From Dichetophora obliterata (lineage: Eukaryota > Arthropoda > Insecta > Diptera > Sciomyzidae), in the NCBI GenBank assembly GCA_963920525.1, contig OY986438.1:176757093-176821092 (forward strand): DNA of 64,000 nt. Direction: 5' to 3'. Under the pieces are notes generated by a model, which did not search any database, was not told where the DNA came from, and saw nothing but the letters and a program-made list of their open reading frames with translations. Shown here piece after piece: positions 31,897-42,857 of this stretch. Every line of letters begins with the position of its first letter. Positions within the stretch are counted from its first letter, which is position 1. A program made the position numbers and the translations under genes.

Positions 31897-33296
31897 TTTA
31901 TGGTAACAATAAAAATATTTCAAAACTGTTATTATTTTTTTATTGAAAGCTGGCAACACTCAAGTTATCAAGTTATTAAAAGATTTATAAATTTTATTTG
32001 TTAACGATTTTTTTTCTTATTTTTTATGTTGGCTTTGTTGTTCCTTTCTGCACCTGCAGCAGCAACAACCACAACAACAACAACAACAACAACAATAATA
32101 GATCCGTAAAACCGCAATAAAAATATTGTTTGCCAACGACACTCGTAGCGCTACACTGACCACTCTGTAAACAGTCGAAGCACACCTACTGAAGTTCTGC
32201 GACGAATTGACAAAGTTAATAAAATAAGTTAAATATTTAAAAACATTAGAATCTGATAAATGCGTTAGCAGCATCAAATGAAGATGTATGCGTGCATGTG
32301 TGCCTAGTGGCAGTGGCGTAAAGATGTTCTCTTGATTGGCATGCAGCATAAAAATACAATAAAGCTTAAACCATAAACGTCCATTGAAGAAACTCAGAAT
32401 GTATGTAAAGTTGTGTTGTGTTGACTGTGTGCGTGTGTGTGTGTGAGTGCCAAACTAACTGTATTTATTGTAAATGCACCTTAAGTGCCACACAAAATTT
32501 TATCTCGGATCTACCACTGGTGTGCCGCAAATACTGAAGGTGAGTGCCTCTATGTTTATGATAAAACTCATGTTTTTTGCACTTATGCTATTGTTTAATG
32601 ACAGTTCTGTTAGCCAAAGAGATGACATTATAATATAAAGTTTTTATTGAATTCATTTTTATTGCCTCCTCCTACGTGTTATAACTAAGCTGCAAATCTT
32701 TTAATAATACTTTTATTCTTTTATTGCCATTTAATCAAAAATTTTCATAATCTAGGCAGGAGTTAAGGCGTTGCACTGAGAACTGTATCCACATAAGCGA
32801 TGAGCAAAAATAGAAGTAGCTACTCATTGGATATCTATTCAGTTTGTGACCTGTAATAATTTGGTCACTGAGCTAAAAAATGAGAAGAGTTATCGTAATT
32901 GAGTGGTTCTATATAAAATTTATTACCAATAATATTATAATATTGCAATTAATAATTTTGTAATAATTAAATAATTTCTTACTAAATAAGGACTATTTTA
33001 TTACACTATTACTTATTAACATTATCTTTTTTCTGCTGCTTCTAAGACATTTCCTGATTATCTAGAACGTCCATTTATCTTTGCAAAATTTCAAATATGA
33101 AAAGTTTTTAGGTCATTTTATCGTCATTTTTCATCGGTTTTAGTTTCCAGGTCATTTTTAGGGCATTTTTTGGTAATTTTTAGCGATTTTGAGTTATTTT
33201 ATTGTCATTTTTGGACATTTCTAATTTTTAGAGCATTTTTCGGGTTTCTAGGTAATTTTAGCAAACTTACCTTACTTATTTTAGCGAAAATAGTAT
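31897..33296. other. Upstream region of the cuticular protein gene
   Basis: It should hold the 5' UTR and promoter of the minus-strand gene. Seen: a CAA repeat at 32065-32095, a GT repeat at 32425-32445, and a plus-strand splice-donor-like AAG|GTGAGT at 32538-32546 after 100 bp of more balanced composition, which could be an untranslated exon of an unseen transcript. From about 33100 a degenerate TTTTTAGGTCATTTTT repeat begins and resumes at 36520-36640 on the other side of the inserted element. No TATA box could be assigned. Confidence 0.4.
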
Positions 33297-33559
33297 GTAG
33301 AAAGCAGAGCTGTAGAAGAATGTATTCAATTTGATTTAAATCACAAAAAATGAATCAATGAATAACGAAAAAATAATGCATTCAATGAATGCAAAATTGA
33401 TTTAAAAATAAAATTTTTAATTCACAGTCAATTTAATAAAAATGATTAATTATTCATTTCAATTATTCATTTTCGTTATTCAGAATAATGAATCAACTTT
33501 TTTATTCATTTGAATGCTATTCACAAAGAATGCCATTCACAAAGAATTACAGAATTTTC

Positions 33560-33850
33560 AATTATTCTATTTTTATTCATTATTCATTTTTTATTCGTTA
33601 TTAATTTTTTATTCTTTGTTCATTTGTTATTCATTATTCATTTTTTATTCATTATTCATTTTTTATTCATTATTCAATTGTTATTCATTATTTATTTTTT
33701 AATCATTATTCATTTTTTATTCATTATTCTTTTGTTACTCATTATTCATTTGTTATTCATTATTCATTTTTTATTCATTATTCCTTTGTTATTCATTATT
33801 CATTTTTTATTCTTTATTCATTTGTTATTCATATTTTTGTCATTGCTTAT
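33560..33850. repeat. TTATTCATT minisatellite, left arm of the foldback
   Basis: About 30 units of TTATTCATT with T/G variants, alternating in pairs (an 18-bp higher period). Open in all three frames because the unit length is a multiple of three and lacks stops. Confidence 0.95.
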
Positions 33851-34267
33851 CAATTTACGATATTGATAAGAACAGAAAGAAAATTTAAAAAGTTAATATA
33901 CATACGCACAGAGTTGTTGTTGCCTTCTTCAAACTTATTGGATCTAAATAGCTCACAATTAACCCGAAACACCCTGTCGTTCCCATATGGACACGCAAAC
34001 ACAAACACTTAAAATGTGCTTATTTTAGTTTAAACCATTTTATATTTGCGTTAACAGGTCATTCTAAAAATTTAAAAAAAATGTATTCAGGGTGATTCGG
34101 GTTAAAGTATTTTCATTTAAAAATTGGTTTAAGAAATCCGACATAAAACTTGATATAAAACGCGTCATTCTCTAACTTCAGGAACAGAAAGATATCTGTT
34201 AATAAAGTATGTACAATTTAAGTAACGAAAAACTGGTGAGAACTTCAAAATAATTTTTTGTACTTTT

Positions 34268-34418
34268 ATATCGATGGCTTAATATAGAAAATACGTAACT
34301 CGTTTTTTTTTTGCAAAAGCTACGATTGTTAATTTGTTGCCTACTTTATATATAATATGCATTTAAAAAGTTATCTATAGAAAAACGCCTTTTCTATATT
34401 AAGCCATCGATATGTAAA
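34268..34418. mobile_element. Small inverted-repeat element inside the foldback
   Basis: TATCGATGGCTTAATATAGA at 34268 is mirrored exactly at the right end. About 150 bp in all. No coding capacity. Confidence 0.6.
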
Positions 34419-35196
34419 AAAATTGAATTTCTCATCTGAATGAAACATGAAATAAACATTTTGAAAAAAGGAATCCAAGTAACCGAACTACCCCCTTAAA
34501 TATGAAATAACTTCAAGTACTTAGAATCGTACGCTTGCAAACACAAACTAGGTTAACACTAAACTGACCGCAATCGGTAAATCTGACCTGCTATTATTGT
34601 TTTTCGAATCTATACATGGTTTTTCATTCTATACCTTTATAAATACATTAAATACATTTAATAATAAATAAACCGTTATCTGCATTTCATAATAAAAATG
34701 ATGGATATGTTTATTACCAGTAATTTGATGATGAGGTTCTGGAAAAGGTATAGAAGAAATATCGGTAGGTTGAATGTTAATAAAATTCAGAGTAAGCTAA
34801 GCACGCAGTCATGACTATTTCCAGCGAATTAATGCCGAGCTTGCTTCTTCGTCCCAGTGGTAAATGGATAACCGAAGTAACCAACTACGTACTCTTAAAT
34901 TTTATGTCATAACCGATATACTTATTCCAGCGGGGTGTGAGGAATTGGTTCTTCATAAGTTAAGACAACAGAGATCAAGCGTACGTTTAGAAACTAGTAA
35001 GGCCCAAATGAAACATGCTTTTAATACCACCGAATTCTCTCACCAATTCTCTCACCAATTTCCTAAAATTTTTTTGTTGCGTTTTTTTAACAGATTGTAG
35101 ACACGACGATTTAGGTTTGTCTGTTATGTTTTTTTTTGATTTCTTAAGATATTTATAAAAATTTTTTTGCTGTTTTTATCAATATTGTCAAATTAA

Positions 35197-35531
35197 CAGC
35201 CCTATTCTGGCAAATTAACAAATTGTTAACCAGTATTTTGAATATTTCTATGTGGCAAATTAACAAATTTTTAACCAGTATTTTGAATATTTCTATGTGT
35301 TTGTTGTAATTGTTTTGTATTGTTTTGTATTGTTTTCAATACAAAATTTAAAGCTCAAAAAACAAAATTTGTTAATGAAATTGTCAATAACTGGAAACCA
35401 GTTGACAATTTTTATCAAAATTTTTTATTTTTGAGCTTCAAATTTTGTTTTGAAATGAAAAAATTACAACAAACACATAGAAATATTCAAAATACTGGTT
35501 AACAATTTGTTAATTTGCCAGAATAGGGCTG
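35197..35531. mobile_element. Palindromic MITE with CAGCCCTATTCTGG ends
   Basis: Arms of about 150 bp are inverted copies. The left arm has its first 60 bp (GCAAATTAACAAATT, then AACCAGTATTTTG) duplicated in tandem, while the right arm has one copy. The terminal CAGCCCTATTC recurs in the element at 60863-61534. Confidence 0.8.
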
Positions 35532-35574
35532 TTATAAAAAAAAAACACAGCCCGAGTCCTAAGCAATGACAAAA

Positions 35575-35935
35575 TAATGAATAACAAATGAATAAAGAAT
35601 AAAAAATGAATAATGAATAATGAATAACAAATGAATAATGAATAAAAAATTAATAATGAATAACAAATGAATAATAAATAACAAATGAATAATGAATAAA
35701 AAATGAATAATGAATAAAAAAAGAATAATGAATAAAAAAAGAATAATGAATAAAAAATGAGTAATGAATAAAAAATGAATAATGAATACAAAAGGAATAA
35801 TGAATAAAAAATGAATAATGAATAAAAAATGAATAATGAATAACAAATGAATAATGAATAAAAAATGAATAATGAATAACAAATGAATAAACAATAAAAA
35901 ATGAATAACGAATAAAAAATGAATAATGAATAAAA
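35575..35935. repeat. AATGAATAA minisatellite, right arm of the foldback
   Basis: About 38 units, inverted relative to the left arm and longer by about 70 bp, showing unequal expansion of the two arms. Confidence 0.95.
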
Positions 35936-36198
35936 ATAGAATAATTGAAAATTCTGTAATTCTTTGTGAATGGCATTCTTTGTGAATAGCATTCAAATGA
36001 ATAAAAAAATTGAATCATTATTCTGAATAACGAAAATGAATGATTGAAATGATTAATTAATCATTTTTTAAAATTGAATGTGAATTGTATGTGAATGTAT
36101 AAATCAATTTTGCATTCATTGTATGCATTCTTATGTCGTTATTCAGTTGTACTTAAAATTCTGAATATGAATGCAGACTTTACAGCTCTGGTAGAAAG

Positions 36199-37017
36199 AT
36201 ATGTTAGATAAAAGCTCAGGATATGCTAGTTTTAATTAACTCTGTTATTATGCTCCATTGCTGAAATATTTCGGCGTAGAAATTTTAATACTATAAAATT
36301 AAAAGATTAACTTACATCCGATGACACATCGTCTTTAAAATATTTTCCTATCGTCAGTGCAGAAGTAAAAAGAAGTTTTTCTGATTAAAAAAAATTTTGC
36401 CAGACAATTTTAATAACTTAAAAATATACTTTGTAATACACTGTAATGCTATGTATAAAAATGTTATACAATAAATTTTAAATTTAGTAATGTTTTATTT
36501 TTAAAGCTTTATATTTTATTTTTTTAGGTAGTTGCTTGCGTTTTTTAGGTAATTTTTGTCCGTTTTAAGGTAATTTTCTGCAGTTTTTAGGACATTTTTG
36601 TCATGTTTTTTAGGTCATCAAAATGTTAATAAAATCAGGAAGATCGTTGATACGTTACAACGTATCAGGAAAAGATACATTACTTTGATCTATTAACTAT
36701 TTGAAAATAGTATTCACCATTACCACCAGTAATTTCAAGGGAGTGGGGGGTGTGGTTGAAAAACATCTTGCCAATACACGTTTCTTGTAAATAATAAATA
36801 ACATAATTCATAATAGTAAAATTATAAATAACATAATTCATAAAATTATACACACAATATAAAACATGTTTGCAGTAAAAACTATTAACAATAAAAAAAA
36901 TATAAATTATATATAAAATATATATAAAAAAATAAATTAAGCAATTAATGCTTAATATAGTACATTCAAATATACAAATTACAGTTGGCAGCATTGCAGT
37001 ATCATGGGATCAAAACA
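36199..37017. other. No gene seen
   Basis: AT-rich. At 36520-36640 the TTTTTAGGTAATTTTTG-like repeat seen left of the foldback continues, so the foldback landed inside that repeat. Confidence 0.5.
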
Positions 37018-37149
37018 AACTAGGTCAAGGCCACATTTTACGCGTCATGTTATCGACCCGAACAGTGCTATCAAGATAAGACAGGATACCGCACGACAAC
37101 TGATAGTATAACATATATATAATATAATCATTCTTTCTTGGCTATGCGG

Positions 37150-37365
37150 TTGGAGTTTCAGCTCAGTATGGTGGTATTTCAACAAACAAGGCTTACTCTA
37201 TCATGTCGTTTTGAAAGAAAACGGCTGCGAGGTCAAGTCCTAAGACAAACTAGGTCTTATTGGCCACTCACATAAGTATGGCTCAGCAAGGTGGTATTGC
37301 GACAAACTTGGCCTATGAACGTTATTGGCACTAGACAAACTAGGTCTCGTTGGCCACTTATATAA
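37150..37365. repeat. Degenerate tandem repeat around GACAAACTAGGTCT
   Basis: GACAAACTAGGTCT followed by TTGGCCACT occurs at 37232 and 37332. GCTCAG(T/C)A(T/A)GGTGGTATT followed by C(A/G)ACAAAC occurs at 37160 and 37270. Unit about 100-115 bp. Confidence 0.65.
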
Positions 37366-37483
37366 ATATATGCATATGCAAATCATTCAAGCGTGGTGAA
37401 AATATTTAGAAAAATTTCTAACCACCACGATATAGTCAACAAGCTAGATAACTTTGCCACGCAGATATACGTTCCATCAAGAT

Positions 37484-39296
37484 CTGTAGCTCGTTCCTGT
37501 AAGGGGTCGTCCATAAACTACGTTACCAATTTAGGGGGGGGGAGGGGTTTTGAAATGCACTACGATAAGTAATGGTAGGGGGGGGGAAGTGTTTAGATAT
37601 TGTAACGTTACCAAAAATTAAAAAATCGACGAAAAACCTCTAATTAATAACACAATCATTTCAAAAATTTTTAACCTTACATGTTCATGTTTGATCGTCT
37701 AAATTGATGGTTAACTTTTGTTACAACGATTTCTTCCACCACCTTTTCCCGCGACACAGGAACCTTTTGGTATTCCTCCACCATCTGAGCACACGTCTGA
37801 AAAATTTGGGTCTTTGCTTTTGCGACAGGCTTTGACGTTAAGGCCTGAATGTTCTTGATCAAAGGAGATACCGTATGACATGTACTGTCCTTCTCAGAAA
37901 GAAGAAATTGGTTCAAGATCCTGTCCTACCTGCGGCTTGTATTTCGTTTTTAAAACTTCTATGAATTGCCATAAGTTTGTATTATATCGTTTACAATAAA
38001 TCGGAATAAAAAATACTATTTAAATAAATCAATTTTCAGAAAGCATTTACACAAAAACACAGAACTTGGTGCAGCTCGGATGCAGCCTTTAAGGGTACTC
38101 TGTCAAGGACCAGGTGAATTTCTTTTCTGAACGGGTTGACATAGAATCCAATGAAAATTTCTATTTTGAAGAATCCTCAACAAAGCTACCAGCTTCTTCT
38201 ATCCCAGTGATTGAGAGCATCGAATCTTGGATCGCAGATGGAATAGCTTCTACAGATGATATTAATTATTGATTTTTTTTCAATTGTTCCTTTAATGTAT
38301 CTAGTCATACTAGTCACTAACACTAGTGAAAAATGTCAGAGCTAGTCAAAATATATAATCATTTGAATGAATTAATTTCATATGTCACGTTACTTTATGG
38401 GGGGTGGGAGGGGTTTTGAAAAGCACTACGAAAAGTAAAGCAGGGGGAGGGGGGTAAAAAAACCGGAAAATCAGTAACGTAGTTTATGGACGACCCCTAA
38501 CAAAATCGGCAAGTTACCGATTTGTGTGACGTCACGCGTTATCGATCCTTAGTTACCGATTTAGTGACAAATTATGTTTGTGTACGTTGAAATCGGTAAA
38601 AATTCGGCCCGTGATGAAAAAGAACACAAATTGAGTTAAATGGCAAGCAGGTGTCTACTTGCATTTATTTTATTTTATGTGCGCTAAGATTTTATAATAA
38701 AACGGTGATGGTCTTGTTATTAAAAAGTGATTTTTTATATGTGTTATAATGTTTGCGGAAATAATCAACTATTATGAAAGTAAATAATTTTACAATAAGT
38801 GATGTGTAATATAAACTTAGCAAATATTTGTAACCGGGCTCTTTTGCATTACTCTAACAAATATTATGCTTCTTAAATTTCCTTCTTTTATTTAAATGGG
38901 CATTCTTTTTAAATTGCATTACCTTGAAAATTAAAACGTTTTAAAACAAAAACAGTATTATAATCAGAGTATTACAATAAAAAAAAAAATGTAACTTAAG
39001 TAAAAGTACCCATTTTAGAATATTAATTGCGAGTACTTGATATTTAATATATACACAACATTACTGTCATTTATACAGATCGATAGAATTCTCACTTGCC
39101 GCTGAGTTAGTGAGAAAAACATGAAGTTTTATCGATTCACTTTTCTTGCACAAATACATTTGAAATAAACGAATAGAACAGAAATCGATTCAGATTATTA
39201 CACAAACAGTGTAGGTGAGAATTACGTCAGAGTGACGTCAAATCGGTAAATGGATCGGTACCTGCGATCGTTACGAGTTACAAGAACGAGCTACAG
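37484..39296. mobile_element. Older TIR element, host of the nested TAA element
   Basis: CTGTAGCTCGTTCCTGTAA at the left is mirrored at the right by the reverse complement CTGTAGCTCGTTCTTGTAA. If the nested element is left out, the left subterminal sequence continues AAAATCGGCAAGTTACCG, comparable with the right end. ATCGGTAA/TTACCGAT and GTGACGTCA motifs cluster near both ends. No transposase. Confidence 0.7.
37503..38497. mobile_element. Nested DNA element with GGGGTCGTCC ends and TAA target duplication
   Basis: The TIR GGGGTCGTCCATAAACTACG is exact at both ends. TAA lies outside each end (37500-37502, 38498-38500), which fits a PIF/Harbinger-type insertion. G-runs and GGGTTTTGAAA(T/A)GCACTACGA follow on both sides. 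Inside are a short minus-strand frame (37916-37677, 79 codons) and a plus-strand frame of about 58 codons ending at 38272, acidic, with Ser-Trp-Ile-Ala-Asp. Neither is recognised as a transposase. Confidence 0.85.
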
Positions 39297-39299
39297 GTC

Positions 39300-40168
39300 C
39301 AGTAAGGTTATTGTGTTGCGTTTGCATACATCGCCGTGTAAAGATGTTACATCCCTTTTGAAAGCATTATCAAAATCAAGGGCGGCACAGACAACCAAGA
39401 ATTTTATGTTTAATTGAGTAAATGGATTCATTTAAAAATATGACATCAAAGACAAAATTTAAGTCACCACAAGCGCTTCTCAGTAGTTCATTTTGCAAGT
39501 AATTAGTTCTACAAAAGTTCATATAAAGTAACTCAAAAGATCTTCTAGGACGAAGAGGAACATTGAAGTTTATTTTACTCAGTACAAAGGGACTGTTAAC
39601 ATATCCATGTAAAAGTTTTATAATCCAACATATAATTTAATATATGTATAAGTAAAATGAAAAAGTAATGATAAGGTCTTTCAGCCAAAAGACAAAGCTA
39701 TCTCTTGCAATAAAATTTCTGTCGATTCTGGAAGCTTGACGAAGATTTCACATCGTCTTTTGCTTTTGGGGTTTTACCCACTACTGAACCAGCAGAGTTA
39801 TACCAGACCAATCCACGAACTCCTTTTACAGCCTTTCCCTTACAACCGAAATACTGGACTTCTCCAGCTTTAGGGCCCTTAAATTTGCTCTATCTCCATA
39901 GGCTCCTCACTACCACAAAGTTGCTTTTTAGGTGCATCCTTTGCTGGAAAACTACTAGCACTAACACCCATACCAACACCTCCTACTTTTGGGCCCGTAT
40001 TCTCTCTCCCAAACCTGAACGGAACCCAGGTCCTTATTTATCATCAACTAACATTAAGATAGGCCCTTTTACACCCATACCAATACCAATACCAACTAAA
40101 GGTTTTCCTGAAACAGAAACAGCCTTGCCTGGGCAATTGCCGGAATCGCCTTTAGGCGGTATTTTGTA
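39300..40168. other. No gene recognised; proline-rich frame likely not a gene
   Basis: Contains a 117-codon plus-strand frame at 39885-40238 rich in Pro/Thr/Ile from repeats of ACACCCATACCAA(T/C)ACC. It runs into the end of the hAT element at 40177, so it is unlikely to be a protein-coding gene. Confidence 0.4.
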
Positions 40169-40525
40169 CTCACCCTCATGGGCGCAACCAGAAATATTTT
40201 TTGGGGAGGGTTTTATAAAATTTCGGGCTTATATATAAAAGAAAAATTAAGTAACTATAGCGGCTGTATTGTAGTGATTAGTAATTCGGATTGTTGCACT
40301 AATGGTTCCTGATCCGAACCTCAGACAGGGCAAGGAATATATTAGTTTCGACGGCTTCACCTCACAGCAACAAATTTTGGAAGTAATATTTGCTTATGAG
40401 AGCATGGTAAAGTTAACAAACAAAGAATTCTATCACAATGGTTACATAGATAATGATAATTCAAGTTAAGTGTTTATTAATAATGTTTTATTGGTATTAA
40501 AAAATAATAACAACACAAGCCAAAA

Positions 40526-41045
40526 CTACATTTTTAAATTCAGTTTGTGCTGACTTTCAGCGAGTTTATCTAAAATATTATCGACTGATGGTGTCATATC
40601 TCTGTAAAGATGAAGTAATGTGAGACCGTTTAATCTATCTTGTAGCATTATGCTTCTTAAATACGTTTTGAGTCGGCGAAGTACTGAAAACCTTCGATCG
40701 TTTTTACATGAAGTGACTGGAAGAGTTGCAAAGACTTGTAGTAAATTAAATTATTAGGAAATATTCTTTATTGCACTGTTTGGCTGATACCAAACATTCA
40801 GTTCCATTTTTAAATCATCAAAATCTCCTTCTAAGTCATCTTGATAAAATCGAACTAGTTTTTGAAAAGTGTCATTATCTAGCAATTTCATATCGTCAGA
40901 AAAAAGTGTTTGAAATCCAACAAGAATTTCTCTATGTTTAAAAAATCTATCACTTAGGCTCGAGATAAATGCATCCAAGAAAGGTATGTAAGCCCAGATC
41001 CGAAAATAAGATTCAACACTTTGGTTTCGTTAAAATGAAGCTATT
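40526..41045 (-). pseudogene. C-terminal part of a hAT transposase (zinc-finger MYM-like group)
   Basis: The minus strand reads Ser-Tyr-Phe-Arg-Ile-Trp-Ala-Tyr-Ile-Pro-Phe-Leu-Asp-Ala-Phe-Ile, then Arg-Phe-Phe-Lys-His-Arg. After a break near 40750 it gives Leu-Pro-Val-Thr-Ser-Cys-Lys-Asn-Asp-Arg-Arg-Phe-Ser-Val-Leu-Arg-Arg-Leu-Lys and Arg-Leu-Asn-Gly-Leu-Thr-Leu-Leu. The latter two are the hAT dimerisation-domain signature. The N-terminal zinc finger and most of the RNase H fold are missing. Confidence 0.85.
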
Positions 41046-41395
41046 GGTTTCTGCTTATTTTGCAACATTCACATACAATTTTTGTAATTCTATTTCAGCA
41101 CTATCCCTTAATTTTTTTATTTCTTGCAAACTTATATTTGCTAAATCTTATACTTATATAACTTAAATAACCGAATACTTGGCTAACTAATTGCAATGAA
41201 ATAAGAAATTCAGTTTTTTGAAAGGCAGAATTCAGTAAATTGCCTTGCAAACTTTTTTCAATTAAATTAATAGTTTTTTTTTGGCCGTCACCTTTGTATT
41301 AGCGTTTTTTCGAATGCATTTGTGTGTTGTTTTTTTTAACTGATTAATTGTAATAAAATGTACTTGTGTGAAGGTTAACGAATGTTCTTTAAAAA

Positions 41396-41475
41396 AGCCA
41401 TAAAATTATCAAACCTATGAAACTGCGGAAAAGCTTCGCTTCTCTCGTGTGCCTTACGACGCACCTGTGTTTTTT
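41396..41475. repeat. Interspersed repeat, copy 1 (GAAAAGCTTCGC)
   Basis: CATAAAATTATCAAACCTATG, then AAACTGCGGAAAAGCTTCGC and TCTCGTGTG, closely matches 54778-54850. It forms the right part of the hAT element. Confidence 0.6.
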
Positions 41476-41674
41476 ATTCTATCCTATTTTCTTTTCCATA
41501 GTGCATTAATTTAGGAGGGGTTCAAAACCCCAAAACCCCAAAACCCCCTTTGTTTGCGCCACTGCTCAGCCTGCAAAAAGTGAAAGGCAAGCACCAATAA
41601 TCACAACAATACGTACTCTTCACAATTTAGAAACGTAAGTTCGTCAATTAGACTGTGACACCCTTCACAAAGTG

Positions 41675-41880
41675 AAAAGTCTAACAGTTTGAGAGTCACT
41701 GCAACCAACAGTTCGAAAGCCACTGGAGTAAAAATTTGAAAAACACTAAAGTAACATTTCGAAAGTCATTAGAGTAATAGTTTGACAAGCATTGAAGTAA
41801 ATAGAATCCGAAAAATTTGAGAAGCACTCGAGTAATACCACAATCTACGTTGTGGAAGCACTGTAATAATCAGTGTCAAG
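41675..41880. repeat. Degenerate short tandem repeat
   Basis: A unit of about 30-40 bp around AGTTTGA(G/A)AAGCACT(G/A)(G/A)AGTAA is repeated five to six times with many changes. Confidence 0.5.
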
Positions 41881-42404
41881 CTTATTGACGAAAGCTACTC
41901 GCTGTCTGTATTAAAGACGAATGCTACTCGCTGTCTTGATGACCAAAGACTTACCCTCTACCAAAAATCGCTCAAAGCGCCTAAAGAAGTTTTCACTTAA
42001 AAAAAATTTTCTTCAAAATACTTTTACTAAGTTGTAATTCATAAATTATTAGTTGCAGTTTTATAGCTCGAAGCTCAGTAATGGGCAAATTTTTCAGTCG
42101 ATTATTGCAAATCGTGTCGTATTTGATTTGAGCTAAATTAAAGTTCACTGAACTTGACAAATTAAAATGTGTTTTTCAACATAATTTTTATGGAAATTTA
42201 TTTTAACAAGCATAAAACTATAAGCAAATTTAATATTTTTTATTCGTTAAACTGTAATTTAAAACTGGAATTTTTAAAAATAAGTACACAAACCATGTTA
42301 TAGTATGACTATTTTTTTGAATTTTTGCAATTGAGAGGCTTATAAAATTCGCATGAGTTTTGAGAGAGTTACATAAAAGTTTACACATGATATATCTATC
42401 CTAA

Positions 42405-42595
42405 GCTATCGTTTAACATTAATATTGATTGCATTTGTAAAAAAGCATCTTCTATGCTCGGCTTAACAAAATGCTGGACCAAATAATTCAATAGCATGAT
42501 AACAACTACAACATTGTATTGCGCTATTGTGCGACCACACTTAGAGTATGCAAGTCAAGTTTTGTCCCCAAGTTACAGTGTAACCCTGCAGAAAA
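42405..42595 (+). pseudogene. Jockey-clade LINE reverse transcriptase fragment
   Basis: The plus strand reads Ala-Ser-Ser-Met-Leu-Gly-Leu, then Leu-Tyr-Cys-Ala-Ile-Val-Arg-Pro-His-Leu-Glu-Tyr-Ala-Ser-Gln-Val, a motif near the C terminus of such reverse transcriptases, with a stop between. It is cut off by the SINE at 42596. Confidence 0.75.
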
Positions 42596-42857
42596 TAGAA
42601 ATATTCCCGGATATAAACAGGAAACATTCCATGGAATGTAGGAAGCATTCCCTTCCGTTAAACACTCTATTTATTTTTTCACATAGTATTTCATTTAAGG
42701 GAAACATTCCTCTCCGCTATCTTAAAAAGTGACTTGGAAGCAGTCCTCTCCCCTGTTCAAAAAATTAATGTGGAAACATTCCCCTTCCTTGTTATGAAAA
42801 TGCCCGGTCAGGACCCTGAGCGACAGTCAAGCGCGCTATCACTAGACTATCGAATTC
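42596..42857 (-). mobile_element. tRNA-derived SINE with repeated GGAATGTTTCC motifs
   Basis: Minus-strand head at 42857-42795: A-box ATAGTCTAGTGATAGCGCG and a worn B-box GGGTCCTGACC. The body repeats GGAA(T/G)G(T/C)TTCC five times (42772, 42745, 42701, 42651, 42621 on the plus strand as GGAAACATTCC and variants). It interrupts LINE sequence. Confidence 0.6.

Larger units (their letters stand above)
33305..36190. mobile_element. Large hAT-type foldback element with minisatellite arms
   Basis: The termini are CAGAGCTGTA and its reverse complement TACAGCTCTG. The 8-bp target duplication GTAGAAAG is perfect (33297-33304 and 36191-36198). CAGAG fits the hAT terminal consensus YARNG, and 8 bp is the hAT duplication length. 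Both arms (about 550-630 bp) are inverted copies: unique subterminal sequence with AATGAAT motifs, then an array of the 9-bp unit TTATTCATT (left) or AATGAATAA (right). No transposase. Long frames in the arms are translations of the repeat, not genes. Confidence 0.9.
40177..41564 (-). mobile_element. hAT element with degraded transposase, 1.39 kb
   Basis: The right end, read inward, is CAGTGGCGCAAAC. The left end is CATGGGCGCAACC, slightly mutated. Flanking 8-bp copies CTCACCCT and CTCAGCCT agree at seven of eight bases. A minus-strand hAT transposase C terminus lies inside. A tRNA-like segment of SINE type (about 40265-40335) was inserted near the left end. Confidence 0.75.

Noticed and set aside
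32398..32546. Untranslated first exon on the plus strand ending at GTGAGT
   Set aside because: The donor matches well, but there is no promoter, downstream exon or coding sequence to support it, so it is mentioned only in the regional entry.
33510..33866. Long frames rich in Phe/Ile/Tyr/Ser in the foldback arms (also 35510-36018)
   Set aside because: They are translations of a 9-bp tandem repeat and are open in several frames and on both arms, so they are not genes.
39885..40238. 117-codon proline-rich frame
   Set aside because: It arises from short repeats and crosses into the terminal repeat of a hAT element.
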